The notes below the pieces were generated by a model, which was not told where the DNA came from, searched no databases, and saw only the letters and a list, made by a program, of their open reading frames with translations. A DNA stretch of 64,000 nt from CAKZYD01 sp039814715. Its GTDB lineage: Bacteria > Pseudomonadota > Alphaproteobacteria > Sphingomonadales > CAKZYD01. The stretch is from assembly GCA_039814715.1 (NCBI GenBank), contig JBCCAR010000007.1, positions 38,294 to 102,293 on the forward strand, written 5' to 3'. Shown piece after piece: positions 42,255 to 51,776 of the stretch (position 1 is its first letter; each line of letters begins with the position of its first letter). The translations under genes and the position numbers were made by a program.

Positions 42255-44789
42255 CTATGGTGCAGCGAAAAACACAGCTGGTGGATTTGACTTTTTCGGC
42301 TTTGCTTTGACTTGACGCGCTTGTTTCACGAACGTGAATTTTTTGCCCGATTTTGCACTATGAAGTGTGATTGACCCATCAGGATTAACCCGCCAAGCGT
42401 TTCGCTGCCCATAGAGCCCAAACGTGTCGGGCGCACTGCGCAGCCATCTCTCTGTGTTCTTGCCATCGTTGATCCAGCTAGGCACAGCCGTAGCAAGATT
42501 TTGGTTCACCATGGTCCATCGGACCGAATTATTGGAATTGGCGACACCGACATAGGTACCGTCAATAGCCTTAGAGCCGGGAAACAAAGGTTTTTTGGAC
42601 GGCACATAAATTGTGGTCGTCTTTTTCTTTATAGAATAGGCGCTGACCGTGCCATCATCCAACAGCGTGACAACGTCCGCTTCGTTTCCAAAGGAATTCT
42701 CACTGCGGCGTGCAAAGACCGTTGGAGTCTTGCCCTTTGCCCAGCTCGACGCAAACGACAGCAGCGACTGATTCACCATTTTGAATTGCGCGGAATGCTG
42801 CGGCTGATCCCTTACAAAGTATGTCCCCGTCACACTGCGCTGATTGGGAAACATAGGACGGTTTACCGGGTACAAGCGCACCTGATAATCCACCCGATCA
42901 TCTTGCATAATCACGTAGCCTGACTTGCTCGTCGCATATTGAACAAAACCGCCGGTGGTTAGAGCGCGAAAAAAATTGTTGGGCGTATTGCGTTTAAAGG
43001 CCAAGGGTTTGGCATTCTTGCCGAAGCCGGATTTTACCATGAGTGTGTCGCGGCCATTCATGGAAAACTGCCAATCGCTCGGCGTTTCATAGTCGGCCAC
43101 ATATTTGCCCACGATCTTCACATCCGGCTTAAAGTACTCGTTGGGGATGTTCTTTCGCCGACCGCGCAGATAGCGCGCAAATTCCTGTTTCAGAGCAAAA
43201 CGCGTATCTTCATAAATCTGCGTTTCACCGGGAAAGTTGATCGGGTTCAGCAGTTCATAAATGGGGCGCAGATCCAGCAAGATCGGGTAGGGCGTACCGC
43301 CAGCGCTATATCCATTTTGATCCCACGAACCGTTGCCACCGACGGCGACGAAGGTCGCGCCTTCGCTCCCAATGCTGCCAGAGGTCCCGGTTTTCCGCCC
43401 GCTCATTACCCCGCCATGGAGCGATCCGCCAAGGCCATAGAGCTCAGCAACAACCTCCACAGAGGTAGAATTTGAAGACCCAAATTCTTCGATATAGCTC
43501 TCTTCAGAAAATGACTGGGTCATCTTCGCCGTAGCGCCATACGTCACAGCATAGGGATAATGGGTGCCAAAAGTGGAAAGAATGGATTTCAGATAGGCGT
43601 TTGAGCGACCAGGGTTCTTTTTGAGAGCAGCGGCCGCATCCGACAGCATATCGACAAATCGATCAGAAAGTGTCGAATAGGCGTAGTTGAGCACCAGGGC
43701 ATATTGCTTGTTGCGCGAATACCCAATGGCCTGGGCAGATGTATTATTCTCCTGCAGCGCATAGGTGTTTTCCCTGACAGTATCGGCTGCCACGGTCGCC
43801 TTCACGACATAGGGAATATCTGCGCCAGATTTACCGCCGAACGACAATGCAAAGGACTGCTGCAACTGCGTCCCATGCGTAATAATGTCTTTGCGGTAGA
43901 CCATGCCCTGGCTGGCCTCTTGCACAAGGCGCACACCAATGGGCAGCACGCGGCGCTCTTCAATGTAGTAGGCGCCAGCATCGGTGAAGATATTCTCTTT
44001 GTCATTCGATAGGAGATAAAATGGGTCCTGCGTAGAGATATCATAGCCTTGGCGAATGGCGCTGAGATTCTCGAGCGCATTGTTCATGTAAAAGGCGTCA
44101 TTTGGATCGACATTGAGGCGTACTTCGGCGGCCGATTGTGCAGGGTGCGGGCGGTAATAGGCTTTGTTGTTGACCTTGATCCGCGCAAGGCCAGAGCGCG
44201 TCACGTCAATCACCAGCGATTGGCCATGAAAACTCGGCGGGGTGGCCCGGTATGTCTTCTTTGCCCCGCCGCGGCGGAGAACTTTGTCAAGGGTCTGGCT
44301 ATCCGCGCTCTCAAATGTCGTGGCACGGTCAGGTGCAAGCGCGTCAATGACCGTCAGTTCCTTATTGGAGTTCTTTGATGGCGCAATAACCAGCATAGAG
44401 GGGCGCACATAAGTCCCATTGGCAAGCGATAACAGCTCTCTGGAATCACTCGCCCAGCCTGCGGTATCGACTGACATATCTAGAGAGAGTTTGCGGTCAT
44501 CGGTCCAAACCCCATCCACCCGGAACCAGCAGGCCCCAGCCAAATCATCGGGTGGGCCAGCCTGCGCTTGCATGATGGGCGCAGAGGCAAAGACACGGTC
44601 CTTAATCACCTCGCGCGGGGATTTGATGGGACTAGAGGCTAAGCTTGGGTCGCCAGGCGCCGTGCGTTGTTTTTTGCAGCCTTGAAAGGCATCCACGGGC
44701 ATTTTGGCAAATGCCGGTCCAAAACCGCCAAATACCAAGCCAAACAGCCCTATGGCAATCAATATGCACCACTGCTTACAAACTGTCAT
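42255..44789 (-). CDS. Secreted MACPF-domain protein with C-terminal repeats
   Basis: An 844-residue secreted protein. Signal peptide at 1-28 (FGGFGPAFA). A MACPF/perforin-like domain is marked by FGTHY at about 407-411 (followed by PYAVTYGATAKM), the hallmark Y/W-G-T-H-Y/F signature, within about 230-560. Residues 647-735 and 736-824 are two similar modules with FPxxxxxxGTY and MVNQxL cores, and a third, weaker one precedes them. Perforin-like proteins oligomerise into membrane pores; targets are unknown here. It is a single gene between the rpoE operon and the NmrA module. Confidence 0.85.
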   Translation of the reverse strand: MTVCKQWCILIAIGLFGLVFGGFGPAFAKMPVDAFQGCKKQRTAPGDPSLASSPIKSPREVIKDRVFASAPIMQAQAGPPDDLAGACWFRVDGVWTDDRKLSLDMSVDTAGWASDSRELLSLANGTYVRPSMLVIAPSKNSNKELTVIDALAPDRATTFESADSQTLDKVLRRGGAKKTYRATPPSFHGQSLVIDVTRSGLARIKVNNKAYYRPHPAQSAAEVRLNVDPNDAFYMNNALENLSAIRQGYDISTQDPFYLLSNDKENIFTDAGAYYIEERRVLPIGVRLVQEASQGMVYRKDIITHGTQLQQSFALSFGGKSGADIPYVVKATVAADTVRENTYALQENNTSAQAIGYSRNKQYALVLNYAYSTLSDRFVDMLSDAAAALKKNPGRSNAYLKSILSTFGTHYPYAVTYGATAKMTQSFSEESYIEEFGSSNSTSVEVVAELYGLGGSLHGGVMSGRKTGTSGSIGSEGATFVAVGGNGSWDQNGYSAGGTPYPILLDLRPIYELLNPINFPGETQIYEDTRFALKQEFARYLRGRRKNIPNEYFKPDVKIVGKYVADYETPSDWQFSMNGRDTLMVKSGFGKNAKPLAFKRNTPNNFFRALTTGGFVQYATSKSGYVIMQDDRVDYQVRLYPVNRPMFPNQRSVTGTYFVRDQPQHSAQFKMVNQSLLSFASSWAKGKTPTVFARRSENSFGNEADVVTLLDDGTVSAYSIKKKTTTIYVPSKKPLFPGSKAIDGTYVGVANSNNSVRWTMVNQNLATAVPSWINDGKNTERWLRSAPDTFGLYGQRNAWRVNPDGSITLHSAKSGKKFTFVKQARQVKAKPKKSNPPAVFFAAP
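42318..42851 (-). repeat. Duplicated C-terminal module in the MACPF protein
   Basis: Two adjacent 89-residue modules (residues 647-735 and 736-824) share FP, then GTY, MVNQ-L, SW, and DG-V/I-S patterns. They resemble small beta-sheet carbohydrate- or lipid-binding units. They lie after the MACPF domain, where targeting domains are expected. Confidence 0.6.
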
Positions 44790-44970
44790 TCACCCGCCCC
44801 GTACGCCTCAGCTTTTTGCCATGGAAACGTGACATGCTGGACTGGGATTTGCAAACGCGCGACACGCGCCGCGCGGATTGAAGAGCGGCGAACAGCAAGC
44901 GCTGCGCAACGCTTTCGCCATTACGGCATGTATCGCAGTGGTGGGCGCGCGCCTGGGGCAGCCTCGGTAG

Positions 44971-45819
44971 TTACCCGCCAAACGTCTCCTTGAGCAAGGC
45001 AGCAAAGCTGCGCGGGGGATGGTCAGTGATCTGCTCCACGCTCTGTGTTAGTGCTTCGCCGCCGCCGCCGGCTAGCAGTTCAAATTCTTCTGTCACAGCG
45101 CTCGCCGTCCACTCATCCTGACCTGTTTTCATCATCTGCGCTTTAAAAGCATCAGCAGGGATAAGCGTGCACGCCACATCTTTGCCCAAGGCGCTGGAGA
45201 ACAGCTGCGCAGCGTCGGCAAAGGTGTGGAGTGCTGGTCCGGTGAGGAGATATGTCTTTTTTGCATGGCCATCTTGGGTCAATACTTTGGCTGCGCAATC
45301 AGCAATGTCGCGCACGTCCACCATGCCCATTGGCCGATCATCAGCAGGGACGTAAAAAGCCCCTGTCGCTTCAATAGCGGGCATAAAATACAGCATGTAC
45401 TGCATGAAGAAATTGCCGCGCAAAATTGTGTAGGCCAGGCCGGATGATTTTAAATGATCTTCCGCGCGGCCGTGCGTGTCTTTCAGCTTGTTAAAGTGAC
45501 CCGCTTCAACCCCGATTGCGGACAGTTTCACCAAATGAGAGACGCCGGCTGCTTTCGCAGCATCAATGAAGCGTATCTCATGCGCTCGTTGCTCTGGCCC
45601 GTTGGCCATGAGCAGAAACGCTTTATCGATACCGTCCATAGCGGCGGCAATTGAAGCTTCATCAGCCAAATCTCCTTGCACAACGTCAACGCCAAGTGCT
45701 GCCAAGTCTTCCGCTTTTTTTAAGTCACGCACCAATGCGCGCACAGGGTTGCCCGTGGCCGCAACGGCTTTCGCAACATGCTGGCCGGTTAGGCCGGTTG
45801 AGCCAGTGAGGAGGATCAT
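44971..45819 (-). CDS. NmrA-like NAD(P)-binding oxidoreductase
   Basis: A 282-residue atypical SDR: MILLTGSTGLTGQHVAKAVAA with the GxxGxxG NAD(P) motif, DVVQGDLADEASIAAAMDGI, and no SDR Tyr-x3-Lys catalytic pair at the usual place. NmrA-like proteins act as redox sensors or quinone reductases (QOR2-like). The start is set at 45819 because AAAGG lies 9 bases ahead; ATG 45825 is only 3 away. It diverges from the FAD monooxygenase across a palindromic promoter region. Confidence 0.86.
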   Translation of the reverse strand: MILLTGSTGLTGQHVAKAVAATGNPVRALVRDLKKAEDLAALGVDVVQGDLADEASIAAAMDGIDKAFLLMANGPEQRAHEIRFIDAAKAAGVSHLVKLSAIGVEAGHFNKLKDTHGRAEDHLKSSGLAYTILRGNFFMQYMLYFMPAIEATGAFYVPADDRPMGMVDVRDIADCAAKVLTQDGHAKKTYLLTGPALHTFADAAQLFSSALGKDVACTLIPADAFKAQMMKTGQDEWTASAVTEEFELLAGGGGEALTQSVEQITDHPPRSFAALLKETFGG

Positions 45820-45889
45820 GATCATGTGCCTTTCGCATTGCTCTTTAACCTGCCCTACCCTGCCCAAAGACTGAGAGTCCAGGATCATA

Positions 45890-45924
45890 AATAGTTTGAC
45901 ATAAAACTATTGTCGGCCAATACT
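45890..45924 (+). promoter_or_regulatory. Sigma-70-like promoter with palindromic operator
   Basis: AATAGTTT at 45890-45897 and AAACTATT at 45904-45911 form a perfect 8-base inverted repeat (6-base spacer). Inside it lies a perfect -35, TTGACA (45896-45901), followed after 17 bases by AATACT (45919-45924), a fair -10. Transcription from here begins about 27 bases before the ATG at 45958. A MarR-type dimer could bind the palindrome; the marR gene of the cluster (48611) is the obvious candidate. Confidence 0.6.
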
Positions 45925-45957
45925 TTTTCGACATTCGCAGCAACGGGTGAACAACAG

Positions 45958-47217
45958 ATGCATGTCATGATTGCCGGCGGCGGCATTGGCGGATTGGTTG
46001 CGGCGCTCAGCTTGCATCAAGCGGGCATTGAGGTGACGGTGTATGAGGCTGCCCAAGAGCTAAAGCCCATGGGCGTGGGCATCAACATTCTGCCCCACGC
46101 AGCGCGAGAGCTCATAGAATTGGGCCTAGAACAGGATATTGACGCGTTTGCGATTCGCACGTCAGCGATGAATTACTATACGGCGAGCGGTCAGCTGGTT
46201 ATCAGCCAACCATGCGGGACCAGCGCTGGTTATCACTGGCCACAATGGTCCCTCCACCGCGGCGATTTGCATATGCTGTTGCTGCGCGCCTTTAAAGAGC
46301 GCGCGGGCGCGGGCAAAGTGATCACAGATGCCGCGTTGGCCAGCTTCCAGCAGGATGACAGCGGCGTTGACGCAACCTTCACGCAGCGCAGCAAAGGCAG
46401 ACCAAAGACTGCGCGCGGCGACGTTCTCATAGGCGCGGACGGCCTCCATTCACAAACCCGGCGCATCCTCTATCCGCAAGAAGGCGATCCAATGTATTGC
46501 GGCATGGTGCTATACCGCGCAGCGGCAGAGGCACCGGCTTATCTTGACGGCAAGACCATGATTATCGTTGGGGACAAGCGGCTGAGGCTGGTTGCTTATC
46601 CTATGAGCTCAGCGTTGCAACGTGACGGCAAAGGCCGCGCTTTGATTAATTGGATCGGCGTACTACCGATGGATCAAGATGCTGCGCCTGAAGAAAACTG
46701 GGACCAGCAATCGCACGAACAAAAGCTCACGCAGCGATACAAAGAATGGACATTTGATTGGATAGATGTGCCGCAAATCCTTGGTGCGTCGGACCAGATT
46801 TTCGAGTTCCCAGTTTATGACCGCGATCCCATAGAGCGCTGGACTTTTGGCCGCGTTGCACTGCTGGGCGATGCGGCCCATCCGCTGATCCCGGTGAGTT
46901 CCAGCGGCGCCGTTCAAGCCATCCTAGATGGGCGGGCGCTGGCTTACGCTTTAGCGACACAGCCAGATGCGCCTAGCGGATTAAAAGCGTATGAGGCTGA
47001 CCGTTTGCCAACGGCCAACGCCACAGTCAGATCAAGCCGCGAAAACGGCCCGGATGAAGTGCTAGAAATCGTGCATCAACGCTGCCCGCCCGGTACAACT
47101 GATGTTCATGCGCATGTTCCTCTCAGCGAGCTACAAACTGTGATAGACACCTTTAAAGAGCGGACGGGGTTTGGCGTTGAAACGCTGAATGCCCGTCATT
47201 CTTATAGCCTAACCTAA
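45958..47217 (+). CDS. FAD-dependent aromatic monooxygenase (PhzS/salicylate-hydroxylase like)
   Basis: A 419-residue flavoprotein: FAD-binding MHVMIAGGGIGGLVAALSL and TVYEA near the start, the DG motif GDVLIGADGLHSQTR, and the second FAD motif GRVALLGDAAHPLIPV. It resembles PhzS-type and 6-hydroxynicotinate-type ring hydroxylases. The start at 45958 fits the promoter at 45896; a longer frame to 45910 would begin inside the promoter. The amidase gene follows 11 bases later, suggesting an aromatic or amide breakdown pathway. Confidence 0.86.
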   Translation: MHVMIAGGGIGGLVAALSLHQAGIEVTVYEAAQELKPMGVGINILPHAARELIELGLEQDIDAFAIRTSAMNYYTASGQLVISQPCGTSAGYHWPQWSLHRGDLHMLLLRAFKERAGAGKVITDAALASFQQDDSGVDATFTQRSKGRPKTARGDVLIGADGLHSQTRRILYPQEGDPMYCGMVLYRAAAEAPAYLDGKTMIIVGDKRLRLVAYPMSSALQRDGKGRALINWIGVLPMDQDAAPEENWDQQSHEQKLTQRYKEWTFDWIDVPQILGASDQIFEFPVYDRDPIERWTFGRVALLGDAAHPLIPVSSSGAVQAILDGRALAYALATQPDAPSGLKAYEADRLPTANATVRSSRENGPDEVLEIVHQRCPPGTTDVHAHVPLSELQTVIDTFKERTGFGVETLNARHSYSLT

Positions 47218-47228
47218 GGGAACAACAC

Positions 47229-48614
47229 ATGACAGGCGCCTTATGGTCCCTCAGTGCAAGCGATATGGCTGCCGGTATCGCTGCCAAAAAGTTCTCCAGC
47301 AGAGATGCCGTTTGCGCATGCCTAAGCCGGATAGAAGAAACCAACCCTGCGCTCAATGCAGTGACAGAAGTGCTCGCAGATCAAGCTTTAGCAGCAGCAG
47401 ATAAAGCTGATCAATCACCCCCTTTAGGCCCGCTACATGGCGTGCCGGTCTCCATTAAAGGCAATATTGATGTAGCCGGTTCCGCAACAGTCAATGGCTG
47501 CGCCGCCTTTCAAAACGCGGTTGCCAAGGAGACATCGCCGGCGGCCCAAAACCTCCTCAATGCCGGCGCCATAATCTTAGCGCGCACCAATACGCCTGAG
47601 TTCTGCGTGCGCTGGGAAACAACAAACGATGTGTATGGCGCGACCAAAAACCCTTGGAACAGCGCGCTCAGCCCTGGCGGCTCCAGCGGCGGCGCAGCAG
47701 CCTCGATTGCAGCGCGCATGACGCCGCTTGCGCATGGGACAGACCTTGGCGGGAGCTTGAGACATCCCGCGCAGGCGTGCGGCGTAGCCTCCCTGCGGCC
47801 CACGAAGGGGCGTGTGCCCGATTATGTACCGTCTGAACCAGAGCCAGCCATGGGCTATCAGCTTATGAATACCGACGGTCCGATCGCGCGGCGTGTTGCC
47901 GATCTGCGCCTGGCGCTTGGCGTTATGGCCGCGCCGGATCACCGCGATCCCTGGCAAGTCCCAGCGCCGCTTGCGCAACCGGCACCTTCCGACTTGCCTA
48001 TTGCCGTCATCTCAAACCCGCTAGGCAAAGGCATAGATACCCAAGTCGCTCACGGCATTTCTAAAGCCTCTAGCGTGCTGGAACGCAGCGGATATGACCT
48101 TGAATACGCAGAACCCGATAGCCTGGCAAACGCTGTCGATATCTGGAAGCGCACGCTATTTTTCGAGATTTTCAATGGGCTAGAGCCCGCAGTCAAAGAT
48201 ATTTGCGGCCCAAGGCTACGCCAAACCTTTGACCTCTACCGCGCTGCAACAGACCCTATCAGCGTTGAAGACTATCATGCCGCGTTTGGCGATCGGCGCC
48301 GTGTCTTGCGCGAGTGGATGGCGTTCTTCCAGCGCTATCAAGTGATCGTTGGGCCCGTTTGCACCGTGCCGCCCCAACCAGTCGATTATGACATCGCCGA
48401 TGTCCAGAGCACGAAAGCCGCCATTGCTTCCATGACAATGCTGATTGCCATTAATGCCCTTGGTTTGCCAAGCGTTGTTGTACCTGTTGGCATAGAAGAT
48501 GGGCTGCCGCAGGTTGTGCAAGTCATTGGGGCGCCATTTGAAGAAATGCGGTGCCTTGCCGTTGCTGAAGCCATCGAAGCGCATGTAGACCCTTTGCCCA
48601 TCCCGGTTTTCTAA
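47229..48614 (+). CDS. Amidase (amidase-signature family)
   Basis: A 461-residue amidase with the Ser-cisSer-Lys triad: Lys77 in GVPVSIKGN, Ser152 in SPGGSSGG, and nucleophile Ser176 in GTDLGGSLRHPA (24 residues apart, as in FAAH). It hydrolyses a carboxylic amide of unknown type. It is downstream of the FAD monooxygenase in one operon and ends with a 4-base overlap with the convergent marR gene. Confidence 0.92.
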   Translation: MTGALWSLSASDMAAGIAAKKFSSRDAVCACLSRIEETNPALNAVTEVLADQALAAADKADQSPPLGPLHGVPVSIKGNIDVAGSATVNGCAAFQNAVAKETSPAAQNLLNAGAIILARTNTPEFCVRWETTNDVYGATKNPWNSALSPGGSSGGAAASIAARMTPLAHGTDLGGSLRHPAQACGVASLRPTKGRVPDYVPSEPEPAMGYQLMNTDGPIARRVADLRLALGVMAAPDHRDPWQVPAPLAQPAPSDLPIAVISNPLGKGIDTQVAHGISKASSVLERSGYDLEYAEPDSLANAVDIWKRTLFFEIFNGLEPAVKDICGPRLRQTFDLYRAATDPISVEDYHAAFGDRRRVLREWMAFFQRYQVIVGPVCTVPPQPVDYDIADVQSTKAAIASMTMLIAINALGLPSVVVPVGIEDGLPQVVQVIGAPFEEMRCLAVAEAIEAHVDPLPIPVF

Positions 48615-49063
48615 AGCGCCTGCACCGCGGCATCGAGCTTGCGCAGCAAGCGTATAAGCGATGCGCGATCACCCTCTCCTAAGGCGCTCGCTAGGCTTGC
48701 CTCCAAGGAGAGCACTTTTTCCTCAAATGCGTCTGCCATCATTCTGCCCGCGGGCGTCAAATAGAGTTCATGCGCGCGGCCATCGCTTTGGCTGCGTTCG
48801 CGCACGACCCAGCCGCGCTCTTCCATTTTATTGAGGAACGGCACAAGTGTAGATTTATCGCGCCGTATCGCCGCGGCCAAGGCCTTTTGTGAAATCCCCG
48901 GATTGCGCTTTAGGAGCGCGAGGGTTGAATAAAAACCCGGCTGGAAATCTTCCCCCATAGTACGATTGAAGTGGCTATAGGCGGCATAAAACGTCCGCTG
49001 CAACGCGATGCCAAGCATCTCATCGAGCGGCCCGAAATCAAGCTGATCCGTATTTTTATCCAT
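48611..49063 (-). CDS. MarR-family transcriptional regulator
   Basis: A 150-residue MarR regulator with the winged helix: LKRNPGISQKALAAAIRRDKSTLVPFLNKM (in parts) and VVRERSQSDGRAHELYLTPAGR, the wing motif. Dimer helices flank it. It is convergent with the amidase and 3' of the metabolic module, a common layout for a local repressor. ACAATTGT at 49069-49076 lies just upstream of its start. It probably controls the palindrome at 45890. Confidence 0.9.
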   Translation of the reverse strand: MDKNTDQLDFGPLDEMLGIALQRTFYAAYSHFNRTMGEDFQPGFYSTLALLKRNPGISQKALAAAIRRDKSTLVPFLNKMEERGWVVRERSQSDGRAHELYLTPAGRMMADAFEEKVLSLEASLASALGEGDRASLIRLLRKLDAAVQAL

Positions 49064-49101
49064 GGCCTACAATTGTGGCTAAGGCACCGTGCGAAAGATA
49101 T

Positions 49102-49136
49102 AAAAAAAGCCGGAGCGCGGGGGGACGCGCTCCGGC
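49102..49136 (-). terminator. Strong rho-independent terminator after the peroxiredoxin gene
   Basis: An 11-base perfect stem (GCCGGAGCGCG at 49109-49119, CGCGCTCCGGC at 49126-49136) with a 6-base loop is followed on the minus strand by seven T (49108-49102). It ends the transcript of the minus-strand peroxiredoxin gene that stops at 49188. Confidence 0.9.
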
Positions 49137-49187
49137 TCATATTAGGCGCGCTTAAGGAGGGGGAAAGCGCGCTTTAAAAAAGGGAGA

Positions 49188-49709
49188 CTAGCCTTTGAGG
49201 TATTCCAGCATCGTATCTGCGTCAGACACTTCAAATGGATCAGTTGGGCAGTTGTCACCAAATTCTGACTCAATGAACATTTTTTCGATTTTTTTATCAT
49301 CGACAACCATCGAATAGCGCCAGCTGCGATAGCCAAAGCCGAGATTGTCTTTATCAACCAACATACCCATTTTGCGGGTGAACTCGCCCGAGCCATCCGG
49401 CAGCAGGAAGACGTTCTTGCGGCCTTGGTCAAGGCCCCATTTGTACATCACAAAGGCATCGTTGACGGACAGACAAATCACTTCGTCAACGCCAAGCTTT
49501 TTAAACTCTTCGTAATGGGCTTCATAGCCAGGCAAATGGGTAGAAGAGCAGGTTGGGGTAAAGGCTCCTGGAAGCGCGAAGAGGGCAACTTTCTTGCCAG
49601 CGAAGATATCGTCTGTGGTTAGGTCTTTCCACTCGAACGGATTGTCCCCTTCAAGCGCATCATTGCGCACACGGGTCTTGAAGGTCACGTCAGGGACGAA
49701 TTCTCTCAT
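49188..49709 (-). CDS. Peroxiredoxin (Prx5-like, 1-Cys type)
   Basis: A 173-residue peroxiredoxin with PGAFTPTCSSTHLPGY; peroxidatic Cys54. The second Cys expected for 2-Cys Prx5 is not clear, and a C-terminal Cys lies in FGDNCPTDPF. It reduces peroxides using a thiol partner (glutaredoxin or glutathione). AGGAG precedes the ATG. A strong terminator follows. Confidence 0.94.
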   Translation of the reverse strand: MREFVPDVTFKTRVRNDALEGDNPFEWKDLTTDDIFAGKKVALFALPGAFTPTCSSTHLPGYEAHYEEFKKLGVDEVICLSVNDAFVMYKWGLDQGRKNVFLLPDGSGEFTRKMGMLVDKDNLGFGYRSWRYSMVVDDKKIEKMFIESEFGDNCPTDPFEVSDADTMLEYLKG

Positions 49710-49886
49710 TATGGAAACTCCTGTTATATTTCAATTGGTTAATGGAAAAGCTGGCGAAGCCCAACTACCCTTACCTGATGATATAGACACTTCGGCGTGA
49801 ATATCCATGTCCACGCTGATGAGGAGTATTGATGTGTGTAAGTGGGAAAATCGATGACGAGGCGGAACGCCGTACACGCGGCTGAT

Positions 49887-51692
49887 TTAGCGCACTTGTC
49901 GGCGCCAAGCATCGACGACCTGTGCGACCTCGCCTTCCGTGCCTGTATCGCTAGACCATTCAGCGCTAAACTCTGCCGTCGCGGATCGAGGACGCTGCTC
50001 TTTTGGCAGATTATCAAGGCGCACGCGCTGGGGGATGGGAACCCCCTCGCCCACAACAATGCTCTCTGCATTGCCAAGGGCAGGCAGGAAATCAAGCAAG
50101 CCGTGGGCACTATCAGCCAATGTGCCGCGCACAATTTGCTGATCGCGCACGGAGTTCATCCGAAAGGCAAAGAGCGTGTTACATTGCGACAGGATCACCG
50201 GAGCGATCTCTGCCGGGCGCTGGCTGACAATGCCCATCGACACGCCATATTTGCGGCCCTCTTTGGCAATGCGGGCGATGGCTTGTTTGGTTGGTTCAAA
50301 GCCAAGATGGTCATCTGCAGGCGCGTAGCGGTGCGCTTCCTCGCACACCAAAAGAATAGGATGCTTGCCCTGGCTCCACAGACCGAAATCAAATGTCATC
50401 CGGGCCAAAACCGAAACAACGACATTGAGCACTTCAGACGGCACACCTGATAAATCGACGATCGTCAATGGCTTGTCATTGACGGGAATACGGAACAGGC
50501 GCGACAGGATTGCCGCCATATTGTCTTTCACGGTGACGCCGCCAAACATGAAATTATAGCGACTATCCGAGCGCAGCGTTTCGACGCGCGATTTAAGCCA
50601 GCGATACGGGCCAATGATGTCTTTTTTATCCGGCCGGCTCATAACCTCATCAATATGGCGCAGCACGTCGCGCATCGTGTAGGGGATTGGCGTATCGACC
50701 GTGATGCTCTGCTCTGACTGCTGTGAAGTACGGCTCATGTTCGTTTTAAAATAAGAGCGGCGCGATTGCGTAATCAGCTCAATTAAAATCGCAGCGGCCT
50801 CTTCGCCAAGATCAGAGTTCTTTTTAGGCCCAACAATGATCTCGATGATCTCTTCGGAATTCATTAGCCAATAGGGTAATTCTAGATCATCTGGGTGAAT
50901 GGCCTCCGCGCAATCGGCGAAAGCAGCAGAATATTCATTGTGCGGATCGAGTAGCAGCATGTGCGCTTTTGGGTGCGCTTCCAGCGTACGCCGCAGAACG
51001 AGCGTAAGGCCGCATGATTTGCCCGAGCCTGTTGTGCCAAGAATAGCAAAATGATTGCCCAGCAAATCATCAGCACTAATATAGGCGCTGCGACTATCAT
51101 CTTCATGCAAGGTCCCGATGCTGAGGCGCGCTTTCCCGCTCGAGGAAAAAACGCGATCAAAATCACGGGCATTGGCTGCAAAAATTGGCATATCCAGCGA
51201 CGGATGATTGCTCACGCCGCGGCGGAATGGCAGCTCATGGCCCTTTTCATCCAAAAGACACTCGCCCACCAAGTCCAGCTCCGCGAGCATGATTTCCGCA
51301 ACATCGTGATTCGTGCTTGGGGCAGGAATGGAGAGACCCGTTACGATCCCATAGGTCGTCGCCGTATCACTATACAGCTTCACCAGCGTTCCTTTGGTGA
51401 GCTTAGCAAGCGGCTTGCCTTCATCGTCCAATTTTAAGTCAGCGACGACCTGAGCGCCAGAAATGCAAACGATCCGGCCAAGGCCGCCAACCTTTTCATC
51501 CAAAGGGTCAGGCAGAGTTGCATCATCGTCCGTGGCCGGCGCTTTGGGAGACAGGCCAGCAAACAAGCTATTGGCCAAGCCAGTGGTCACAGCCTCCACC
51601 TCATCAGCCATTGGCCGGGCTGGATCAGACACAGCGGACTCTTCGGATTTTTCCGGATCTGAACTAAAAATTGGCTGTGACGGCTGGGCCAT
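49887..51692 (-). CDS. HerA-like ATPase (DUF87/HAS-barrel)
   Basis: A 601-residue AAA-type motor ATPase. An N-terminal HAS-barrel-like part is followed by Walker A ILGTTGSGKSCG, DPHNEYSAAF, and Walker B ILLVCEEAHRYAP, then SQRPAEI with the sensor region and NTLFAFRMNSVRDQQIV with the Arg finger. HerA moves DNA with NurA in archaea; bacterial homologs act in DNA processing or defence. No nurA-like or defence gene is next to it. Start 51692 fits GGGGGTG ahead of ATG. Confidence 0.87.
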   Translation of the reverse strand: MAQPSQPIFSSDPEKSEESAVSDPARPMADEVEAVTTGLANSLFAGLSPKAPATDDDATLPDPLDEKVGGLGRIVCISGAQVVADLKLDDEGKPLAKLTKGTLVKLYSDTATTYGIVTGLSIPAPSTNHDVAEIMLAELDLVGECLLDEKGHELPFRRGVSNHPSLDMPIFAANARDFDRVFSSSGKARLSIGTLHEDDSRSAYISADDLLGNHFAILGTTGSGKSCGLTLVLRRTLEAHPKAHMLLLDPHNEYSAAFADCAEAIHPDDLELPYWLMNSEEIIEIIVGPKKNSDLGEEAAAILIELITQSRRSYFKTNMSRTSQQSEQSITVDTPIPYTMRDVLRHIDEVMSRPDKKDIIGPYRWLKSRVETLRSDSRYNFMFGGVTVKDNMAAILSRLFRIPVNDKPLTIVDLSGVPSEVLNVVVSVLARMTFDFGLWSQGKHPILLVCEEAHRYAPADDHLGFEPTKQAIARIAKEGRKYGVSMGIVSQRPAEIAPVILSQCNTLFAFRMNSVRDQQIVRGTLADSAHGLLDFLPALGNAESIVVGEGVPIPQRVRLDNLPKEQRPRSATAEFSAEWSSDTGTEGEVAQVVDAWRRQVR

Positions 51693-51776
51693 GGGCACCC
51701 CCAAAACGAACTTTAAGGGGCGGACAATAGACGCCAAAGCCCAACAGAGGGTAAACGCGCGCGCGTCTCGGGTGTT

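Noticed and set aside
49887..51692. HerA-like ATPase as part of a defence system
   Set aside because: No nuclease, Sir2-like or other defence partner gene lies next to it; the neighbours are a peroxiredoxin and parC.
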